Below are positions 8,390 through 14,562 of a stretch of DNA of 64,000 bases, in pieces. The stretch is taken from NCBI GenBank assembly GCA_958295945.1, contig OY282386.1, positions 4,712,001 to 4,776,000 of the forward strand, written 5' to 3'. This DNA comes from Candidatus Poribacteria bacterium. GTDB lineage: Bacteria; Poribacteria; WGA-4E; WGA-3G. Below the pieces are notes generated by a model. The model saw only the letters and a program-made list of their open reading frames with translations, was not told the origin of the DNA and ran no database searches. How positions within the stretch are numbered: position 1 is the stretch's first letter; each line of letters opens with the position of its first letter. The translations under genes and the position numbers were made by a program.

Positions 8390-9712
8390 TTAAAATGCTA
8401 CTTCTTCTTCAATTCTAATTAGTTTTGCATTACCCTTAACAACTTCAAGTGTATAAATCTGTTTGAGTGCGGTTTGCATGTCCTCTTCTCTGGCTTTATG
8501 TGTCAACATCATGAGCGATACAGTCTCGGTACAGTGTGGTTCTTTTTGAATTACTGATGCAATACTGATATTACAGTTACCTAAGATGCTGCAAATGCTT
8601 GCTAAAACCCCCGGACGATCAATTACCACAAAACGTAAGTAGTAGCGCGTTTCAATATCTTCAATAGAACATACACCTATTTCAGTGTGCGGTTTCTCAA
8701 GCCATGCTTGTGAGATCGGTGAATTTACACCTGATTGGATTGCTTTTGCAGCGTCAATAATATCCGCAACAACTGCACTCGCTGTGGGCATTTCGCCTGC
8801 ACCTTGTCCATAAAAAAGCGTGGGACCAACCGCTGAACCTATTACACAGACCGCATTAAAGGGACCACCCACATTCGCTAATAAACTCCGTTCTGGCAAC
8901 AGAGTGGGATGCACCCTTGCTTCTACACGATTGTCATCAGTTAACTTGGCAATTGCAAGTAGTTTTATTGCATAACCCAGTTCGCGGGCATATTGAATCT
9001 CTTTCTGTGATACGTCTGTAATACCTTCAACATAAAATTGGTCAACTGAAATATTTACACCATAAGCAAGCGCGATAAGCAACGACAGTTTTTGTGCAGC
9101 ATCAATACCTTCAACATCCATTGTTGGATCAGCTTCTGCATAACCTTTCTCCTGTGCTGCTGATAATACATCCGTATATTCAACACCTGCTTCACTCATT
9201 TCTGTTAGGATGTAATTACAAGTTCCATTGACGATGCCACAGAGCGATTGTATCTGATTGGCAGTGAAACTCTCTTGGAGCGTTTTTATAATCGGAATTC
9301 CACCTGCAGTACTCGCTTCAAAATTAAGGCTCACACGATGTTTCTGTGCTAATTGGAATAGGTCACTGCCTTGTTCAGCTAACAGTGCCTTATTTGCTGT
9401 GACAATATGCTTACCGTTCTGGATTGCACGTTTCATGAGTGAATATGCATCAGAAACACCACCGATAAGTTCAACGACAATATCAATTTCCGGGTTATCA
9501 ACGACTTCGTTTGGGTCAGTGCTTAGGCAGTCAGACGGAAGATCTATCCCTTCACGTATGGCAGGAAGTGTCCGTTTCACTACTTTCGTTAGGTTTAATT
9601 GTATATTATTATTCTTAGATATAAGGGCATTCTGGTTAACCAGTATTTTTGACACACCGGTGCCGACTGTTCCCCACCCTAAAATGCCTACATTAATACA
9701 AGTTTTTTCCAC
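8390..9712 (-). CDS. hom: Homoserine dehydrogenase with C-terminal ACT domain
   Basis: The enzyme reduces aspartate semialdehyde to homoserine for threonine and methionine synthesis. The 440-residue protein begins with a Rossmann motif (NVGILGWGTVGTGV), contains the catalytic-domain block YAEADPTMDVEGIDAAQKL, and ends with an ACT domain (YYLRFVVIDRPGVLASICSI, last ~80 residues) likely to mediate feedback control by threonine. The frame is open further upstream to 9859, but that extension reads through the tRNA-Pro gene. I therefore use the GTG at 9710-9712, which gives the normal family N-terminus with GAGG 11 bases upstream. Confidence 0.95.
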   Translation of the reverse strand: MEKTCINVGILGWGTVGTGVSKILVNQNALISKNNNIQLNLTKVVKRTLPAIREGIDLPSDCLSTDPNEVVDNPEIDIVVELIGGVSDAYSLMKRAIQNGKHIVTANKALLAEQGSDLFQLAQKHRVSLNFEASTAGGIPIIKTLQESFTANQIQSLCGIVNGTCNYILTEMSEAGVEYTDVLSAAQEKGYAEADPTMDVEGIDAAQKLSLLIALAYGVNISVDQFYVEGITDVSQKEIQYARELGYAIKLLAIAKLTDDNRVEARVHPTLLPERSLLANVGGPFNAVCVIGSAVGPTLFYGQGAGEMPTASAVVADIIDAAKAIQSGVNSPISQAWLEKPHTEIGVCSIEDIETRYYLRFVVIDRPGVLASICSILGNCNISIASVIQKEPHCTETVSLMMLTHKAREEDMQTALKQIYTLEVVKGNAKLIRIEEEVAF

Positions 9713-9764
9713 GACTACAACTGCCTCTATGTTAACATATTTTCCCGTTAATAAAACAAAAAAA

Positions 9765-9838
9765 TCGGGGCGACTGGATTCGAACCAGCGACCTCTTGAA
9801 CCCCATTCAAGCGCGCTTCCGGGCTGCGCCACGCCCCG
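9765..9838 (-). tRNA. tRNA-Pro (anticodon GGG)
   Basis: The 74-base minus-strand sequence folds as a cloverleaf. Acceptor CGGGGCG pairs with CGCCCCG, followed by discriminator A. The D arm starts GCGCAGCCCGG. The anticodon arm is CTTGA-ATGGGGT-TCAAG with GGG at positions 34-36. The T arm is GCTGG-TTCGAAT-CCAGT. CCA is not encoded. A run of T follows the 3' end. The hom frame opens through this gene, the usual cause of spurious GSALEWGSRGRWFESS translations. Confidence 0.97.
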
Positions 9839-9861
9839 AAAATTAAGAATGTCACCCAATT

Positions 9862-9890
9862 ATTTTATCATAATTGTGTTGAAAAGTCAA
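9862..9890 (-). promoter_or_regulatory. Sigma70-type promoter for tRNA-Pro
   Basis: On the minus strand TTGACT (9885-9890) and TAAAAT (9862-9867) are spaced by 17 bases. The -10 box lies 23 bases before the tRNA 5' end, a fitting distance. It may also feed hom. Confidence 0.6.
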
Positions 9891-9981
9891 GTAAAAATGG
9901 ATTGCTAACGCTCAATTTATCTATCTAAGAAATATGGCAGAACACTGAAAGCACAATATCCTGCCATTGTATCTGTATGGT

Positions 9982-10770
9982 CTAATTAAACTCTGAGGGA
10001 ATCATGTCTTGCAAATTCTTAAGACTAATACCTAAACTCTCAAACGGATCGCGTTCATAACAAGAATCTTGTTCAATGATATACCATTCAACTTCAGCGT
10101 ATATACATGCGTTCAGAATCGCAATCCAATTCAGATTGCCTTCACCGACTTCAGCATACCTTTGAGCATTCCCCTTGACTGCCATATCCTTAAGATGCAC
10201 AATATGTGCGCGACCCTTTAATTTACGAATCCAATCGGCAGGATCCCCACCACCATGTTGTATCCAATATGTATCAATTTCACTATTGAAATATTCTGGA
10301 TTACTATCCTCATACAAGATTTGTAAACCTGTACGTCCATCATCATAACGTTCCAACTCAAAACTGTGATTATGGTAGGAAAAGGTAATACCCCCTTCTG
10401 CAAGGCGCGCTGCAACTTCAGATGCTTCTTTTGCAAACTTAGAATAACCTTCTGTGCTTCGGTATTCACCGGGAAGTCCTCCAATTGCTGCATGTTTGCA
10501 TCCCCACAACTGGTGTTCATCTATTACTGCTTGTGGTTCATCACGCATCCGGTCATAACTGGTGTGCGTCGCACAAATCGTGAGACCTTCATCATCAACT
10601 ATTTTCTTCAGTGCCTCAGGTTCAATCGGACCAAGTGCTGAACATTGAACTGCATCGTAACCGAGTGTTTTCACCTTATTCATAGTCTCAGCGATAGCAG
10701 ATTCAGTTTTGGTAAATTCCCTGACCGTATATAGTTGTGCTGCGGGTTGTCCTAGGAGTTTTGTTGCCAT
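9982..10770 (-). CDS. Sugar phosphate isomerase/epimerase (TIM-barrel, AP-endonuclease-2 fold)
   Basis: The 262-residue protein belongs to the xylose isomerase-like TIM-barrel superfamily. Typical strand ends carry metal and substrate ligands: DAVQCSALGP, CATHTSYDRM, FSYHNHSFELE, NSEIDTYWIQHGG, RAHIVHLKDM and WYIIEQDSC. The conserved H, E, D and H residues in these blocks are expected to bind a divalent metal. Such proteins isomerise or epimerise sugars or inositol derivatives; the substrate cannot be assigned. The gene stands alone with its own strong promoter at 10809-10837. The ATG is preceded by AAGGAG. Confidence 0.85.
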   Translation of the reverse strand: MATKLLGQPAAQLYTVREFTKTESAIAETMNKVKTLGYDAVQCSALGPIEPEALKKIVDDEGLTICATHTSYDRMRDEPQAVIDEHQLWGCKHAAIGGLPGEYRSTEGYSKFAKEASEVAARLAEGGITFSYHNHSFELERYDDGRTGLQILYEDSNPEYFNSEIDTYWIQHGGGDPADWIRKLKGRAHIVHLKDMAVKGNAQRYAEVGEGNLNWIAILNACIYAEVEWYIIEQDSCYERDPFESLGISLKNLQDMIPSEFN

Positions 10771-10808
10771 TTTGTCTCCTTCTGTATATCGAAAATAAAT
10801 CTTGAGTT

Positions 10809-10837
10809 AGTATAATAATTATCTGTGTTGATGTCAA
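10809..10837 (-). promoter_or_regulatory. Near-consensus sigma70 promoter for the sugar isomerase-like gene
   Basis: Minus strand TTGACA (10832-10837), a 17-base spacer and TATACT (10809-10814) lie about 40 bases upstream of the start codon at 10770. Confidence 0.7.
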
Positions 10838-10866
10838 GTTGTAATTGGCGTATAGAGGAAAATGAT

Positions 10867-10896
10867 TTGCACTACATATATAATTTTTGATAAAAT
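10867..10896 (+). promoter_or_regulatory. Possible promoter giving a leaderless mRNA for the DUF1232 gene
   Basis: TTGCAC (10867-10872), an 18-base spacer and TAAAAT (10891-10896) precede the ATG at 10903 by only six bases. A start site 7 bases after the -10 box would fall on the ATG itself. No Shine-Dalgarno sequence is present. Confidence 0.4.
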
Positions 10897-10902
10897 AAAT
10901 AT

Positions 10903-11253
10903 ATGATAAATCCTTTTTTCTTTGGTGGTAAAGGACGAGGAATCTTCCGCTTTCTTCGTATCTTACTGAATCTACCAAACTTCATCCGGTTGACGATGCG
11001 TCTTTTCAGAGATGAACGTGTGCCTATCTATCGTAAAGCCATACTCGTCGTCTTTGAGGTACTTGCTGTTGTTTTTGCAATAGCGTATTTAGTCTATCCG
11101 TTTGATTTCGATTTCATCCCTATAATTGGTCGTTTTGATGATATCTGCATTGGAGCATTCGTGATACTTGTACCGGGGGCATGGTTATTTATTAAATCCT
11201 GTCCTGAACATATAGTTAAAGAACATGTAGAGAAAATTTCACGAGGAGAGTAA
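10903..11253 (+). CDS. DUF1232 (YkvA-type) membrane protein
   Basis: This 116-residue protein matches the DUF1232 core: YRKAILVVFEVLAVVFAIAY followed by LVYPFDFDFIPIIGRFDD and a second hydrophobic helix (ICIGAFVILVPGAWLFI). The DxIPxxGxxDD-type loop between two membrane segments is the family hallmark; function is unknown. The N-terminus is basic and aromatic. No ribosome binding site is visible and the start may be leaderless. It is divergent from the isomerase gene, and htrA follows after 111 bases. Confidence 0.82.
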   Translation: MINPFFFGGKGRGIFRFLRILLNLPNFIRLTMRLFRDERVPIYRKAILVVFEVLAVVFAIAYLVYPFDFDFIPIIGRFDDICIGAFVILVPGAWLFIKSCPEHIVKEHVEKISRGE

Positions 11254-11364
11254 ATTATAGCAGAGAAAATTTTTGCAACTATTTTAAATTAGTGGTGTGT
11301 TTTTAGTGCGAAAACACAAATGATATAGTCTTTTTTGCGATTAAATCTACTGGAGGAAAAAATC

Positions 11365-12960
11365 ATGTTAAATTTCAGAAACTTACTACACCGAAAAGTA
11401 GCACTTATTTTAATAATATCTACACTTGCAGTTGCAGCCGGATTCATTATTAGCCATGATGGCGAGAAATTTGTTATACCGACAGCAATTGGCGATACAC
11501 ATAAAAAATTCGTGGAATCGGAAGATTTCCAATATCTTGACCGTGCAAACCGTGCATTTATAAATTTAGTAAAGCACACAAGTTCATCGGTTGTGCAAAT
11601 AACAGCAAATTCAAGGTATCAAATTGTCCCTCCAGATCGTTTTGATACAGAAGAATTCAGAAGATTCTTTGACAGATTTGAATGGAATCCGAATCAAAGG
11701 GATTTTGGAGAAGAGAATCCAAACGATCAACCATCTACCAGGCAAGTAAGCGGAATCGGATCGGGTGTAATCGTTAGTGATGACGGATATATACTTACAA
11801 ACAACCATGTTATTGATAAGGCTGATGAAATTATAATAACCTTATCAAATGGAAAACAATACGATGCAGAGTTGATTGGAACTGATCCGGCTGGGACAGA
11901 ACTCGGTGGTAGCGATTTAGCAGTTCTCAAGATTGACGAAAAAGGACTATCTACTCTCCCTTTTGGGGATTCAGATGCCCTTGAAGTCGGTGAATGGGTT
12001 ATTGCAATTGGGACGCCCTTTAATCTCTCTCAAACTGTTACACGCGGTGTTGTAAGTGCAAAAAATAGAAATAATAGAAATGATAGAAATATTAGTAATA
12101 TTGAATATGGGAACTTCATTCAGACGGATGCACCGATAAATAAAGGCAATAGTGGTGGTGCACTGATAAATATTCGTGGCGAATTGGTTGGGATAAACAC
12201 CTTAATTGCTACAAATGGATATGCCGCAGGTAATGTAGGAATCGGTTTTGCAATCCCAAGTAATCTTGCGAGTGATCTGCTGCCACAACTTATTGAACAT
12301 GGAAAAGCTATCCGTGGTTGGCTTGGTATAAGAATGGACACTGTTGATCCCGATATGGCAGAAAAACTAAAACTTGATGAACCACGGGGAGCTATAGTTG
12401 AAGAGGTAGGAAAAAATAGTCCGGCTGAAAAAGGTGGAATACAACGGCGTGATGTAGTCCTTGAATTCAATGGGAAAACAATCAGAGACACATCTCACCT
12501 CATGCGTGCAGTTGCTTCTGCGGGAGTTGGGACTAAAGTTGAGGTAAAAGTCCTAAGAAAAGGAAAGGAGATTCTCCTAACCGTAAAGCTTGACAAACGG
12601 ACTGAAGAAGCATTAGCAAGTTTTGATTCACCTGAACAAGCTATTGACAGTCATGTAACTTTGTCGGGAATGCGTGTGCAAAACTTAACACCTCAACTTG
12701 CAAGACGTTACGGTCACCAAGATGAAACCGGTGTTATTGTCGTAGAAGTTGAACAAAGAAGTGCTGCCGCAAGAAGTGGTATCAGACCTGGTTATCTCAT
12801 CAAAGAGATCGATTATACTGAGATTGAAACCTTAGATGATTTTTCAAAGGTTGTTGACAAACTCAAAGAAAGTAATGAAAAGTTAGCTCTCATTTACTTC
12901 AAAGATCTACGTCAACGTTCGAATTATGAAACGCTAAGAATTGAATCTGATGACAGATAA
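11365..12960 (+). CDS. DegP/HtrA-type serine protease with two PDZ domains
   Basis: This is a periplasmic protein-quality-control protease of the trypsin-like S1C family. From the chosen ATG (GGAGG 8 bases upstream) it is 531 residues: a signal/anchor helix at about 11-30, then the protease domain with H148 (TNNHVI), D184 (GGSDLAVLKI) and S263 (KGNSGGAL), then PDZ1 (IRGWLGIRMD onward) and PDZ2 (SGMRVQNLTPQLARRYG onward). An asparagine/arginine-rich insert (KNRNNRNDRNISN) replaces part of a surface loop. An upstream TTG at 11335 is unlikely. A hairpin lies just downstream. Confidence 0.93.
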   Translation: MLNFRNLLHRKVALILIISTLAVAAGFIISHDGEKFVIPTAIGDTHKKFVESEDFQYLDRANRAFINLVKHTSSSVVQITANSRYQIVPPDRFDTEEFRRFFDRFEWNPNQRDFGEENPNDQPSTRQVSGIGSGVIVSDDGYILTNNHVIDKADEIIITLSNGKQYDAELIGTDPAGTELGGSDLAVLKIDEKGLSTLPFGDSDALEVGEWVIAIGTPFNLSQTVTRGVVSAKNRNNRNDRNISNIEYGNFIQTDAPINKGNSGGALINIRGELVGINTLIATNGYAAGNVGIGFAIPSNLASDLLPQLIEHGKAIRGWLGIRMDTVDPDMAEKLKLDEPRGAIVEEVGKNSPAEKGGIQRRDVVLEFNGKTIRDTSHLMRAVASAGVGTKVEVKVLRKGKEILLTVKLDKRTEEALASFDSPEQAIDSHVTLSGMRVQNLTPQLARRYGHQDETGVIVVEVEQRSAAARSGIRPGYLIKEIDYTEIETLDDFSKVVDKLKESNEKLALIYFKDLRQRSNYETLRIESDDR

Positions 12961-12998
12961 ACATTCACCATAGATGTCAATTTAGCGTCCTTCCAGTA

Positions 12999-13032
12999 CC
13001 GGTAGGTTCGGTTTCCTAACTGAACCTACCGG
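12999..13032. repeat. REP-like hairpin with GGTTTCCTAAC core
   Basis: CCGGTAGGTTC and GAACCTACCGG form an 11-bp perfect stem around the loop GGTTTCCTAACT. It lies 38 bases after the htrA stop and could also act as an RNA end structure, but no T-run follows. The same core recurs at about 14374, 29860, 33168, 34900, 34943, 60107 and 60188 with different stem bases. Confidence 0.75.
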
Positions 13033-13105
13033 ACTGCGGAAAACACTTTCGTAGGATGCATTTCATTGCCCTCTTACATTACTGTTCAAAATGTAAATTC
13101 ATATT

Positions 13106-13224
13106 TATAGTCCAGTTTAGAATTAAGAAGACATTTCAGTGCACTTGCAAGTACCACAAGTCCCGTAGGGGCGAGGTTTCCTCGCCCTCTGAGACGTGTC
13201 CTATTAATTGTCCATTCCACTATA
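13106..13224. repeat. 119-bp MITE-like repeat, copy 1
   Basis: This element begins TATAGT and ends ACTATA, with partly matching inverted ends (TATAGT...AATTAA against TTAATT...ACTATA). The inside contains the hairpin GGGCGAGG-TTT-CCTCGCCC. Copies at 14431-14549 and 59938-60056 have exactly the same length and differ at only a few bases. It makes up most of the 351-base gap between htrA and the dehydrogenase gene; the rest shows only the hairpin at 12999. Confidence 0.9.
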
Positions 13225-13311
13225 GAATTCGCATAATTAAACTTGAAGGATAGTCGTTTTTGTGATATACTTCAAAACGATTATCCTTCTTATGTTAAGA
13301 GGTTGAGATTC

Positions 13312-14313
13312 ATGATAGGACAACGTGTTGTATGGCCAAGTCGCGCTAAAGTAGATATTGAAGAATTTGAAATACATGCTGTCAAAGATGATGAAGTACT
13401 GGTTGCATCCGAATGTACACTCATAAGTCCTGGTACGGAACGAGCGTTTTTGTTAGGACTACCAAATGCAATGGGAAATTATCCTACCCGTCCAGGATAT
13501 AGCAATATTGGAAAAGTTGTAGAAGTTGGGAAGAATGTTACAGGTATAGCAATAGATGACCGTGTTGCATCTACCATCGGACATACAAGTCACGCAATAA
13601 CTTCTCCAAATAGATTATTTAAAGTAGCATCTTCAGATGTTCCCTCCGAAGAAGCTGTCTTTTTCAATCTCAGTGCAATTGCATTGCAAGGAATACGGAA
13701 GGCAAGGATTGAACTCGGAGAACCTACATTGATACTTGGACAAGGACTCATCGGATTGCTTGCGTTGCAACTCGCTAAACTGAGCGGTGCATTTCCCCTG
13801 ATAGCAGCGGATCTAACAGACAGTCGACTTGAACTGTCAAAATCAATCGGGGCAGACTACTCTTTAAACCCAGAAGATAAAGATTTTTCCCATCAGTTAA
13901 ACGATGCGACAATGGGAAAAGGACCAACAATAGTAATTGAAGCAACTGGTCATCCAGAAGGTATTTCAACTGCAATGAAAGTTGCAGGATGGGGAGCAAG
14001 GGTTGTTCTATTGGCAAGCACACGCGGTGAAACACCAAAGGTCAACTTCTATCGGGATGTGCATAAAAAAGGGTTAATCTTATATGGAGCACACAATTCT
14101 ATTCGTCCCCGTCAAGAATCATCACCAAATTTCTGGACAAGTGATGATGATAGTCGTTTGATGATCTCTCTAATATCACATAATAGGTTTAATGTCGCTC
14201 CACTGATAAGTCACAAAGTTCCAGGACACGAAGCACCGAAGGCATATCAAATGCTTATGGAATGGAATCCTGGATTGCTCGGTGTTGTTCTACAATGGAA
14301 TAATGTAATGTAG
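13312..14313 (+). CDS. Zinc-type alcohol dehydrogenase-like oxidoreductase (MDR superfamily)
   Basis: The 333-residue medium-chain dehydrogenase has an N-terminal GroES-like half (PGTERAFLLG, GYSNIGKVVEVGKNVTGI, DDRVAS) and a Rossmann half starting ILGQGLIGLLALQLAKLSGA. The classical catalytic zinc ligands (GHE motif) and the four-cysteine structural zinc lobe are absent, so it is a zinc-independent relative; the substrate is unknown. The ATG of MIGQRVVWPSR has AAGAGG upstream and is preferred to the TTG at 13243, which lies just outside the repeat. The gene is framed by two direct copies of the 119-bp repeat. Confidence 0.85.
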   Translation: MIGQRVVWPSRAKVDIEEFEIHAVKDDEVLVASECTLISPGTERAFLLGLPNAMGNYPTRPGYSNIGKVVEVGKNVTGIAIDDRVASTIGHTSHAITSPNRLFKVASSDVPSEEAVFFNLSAIALQGIRKARIELGEPTLILGQGLIGLLALQLAKLSGAFPLIAADLTDSRLELSKSIGADYSLNPEDKDFSHQLNDATMGKGPTIVIEATGHPEGISTAMKVAGWGARVVLLASTRGETPKVNFYRDVHKKGLILYGAHNSIRPRQESSPNFWTSDDDSRLMISLISHNRFNVAPLISHKVPGHEAPKAYQMLMEWNPGLLGVVLQWNNVM

Positions 14314-14329
14314 GAGTGAAATATTCTCT

Positions 14330-14432
14330 TATAGTGAATTGTAAATATAAGTTGACACTTTCGTCCCATGGTAGGCGAGGTTTCCTAACCTCGCCGATGC
14401 AGAGTGTTCAAGTCCTTTCAAAATCTACTATA
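14330..14432. repeat. MITE-like element with TATAGT/ACTATA ends and a hairpin
   Basis: This 103-base element has loosely matching ends (TATAGTGAATTGTAAATATA on the left, reverse complement of the right TATAGTAGATTTTGAAAGG). It encloses GGCGAGG-TTTCCTAA-CCTCGCC (14374-14395). Its terminal TA is shared with the first TA of the next element, as expected if two insertions used adjacent TA targets. Confidence 0.7.
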
Positions 14433-14549
14433 TAGTCCAGTTTAGAATTAAGAAGACATTTCAATGCACTTGCAAGTGCCACAAGTCCCGTAGGGGCGAG
14501 GTTTCCTCGCCCGCTGAGACGTGTCCTATTAATTGTCCATTCCACTATA
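14431..14549. repeat. 119-bp MITE-like repeat, copy 2
   Basis: The same 119-bp unit as at 13106-13224, in the same orientation, with only a few substitutions. Its right end lies 13 bases before the GTG start of the WD40 gene, so it forms the leader and abuts the AAAGGA ribosome binding site. Confidence 0.9.
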
Positions 14550-14562
14550 AAAGGAATTTCTT

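Noticed and set aside
9713-9859. N-terminal extension of homoserine dehydrogenase (GVAQPGSALEWGSRGRWFESS)
   Set aside because: This is a read-through of the tRNA-Pro gene on the same strand; the enzyme's own N-terminus begins at the GTG at 9712.
13056-13253. Plus-strand open frame of 65 codons
   Set aside because: It consists mostly of the 119-bp repeat and ends where the repeat ends.
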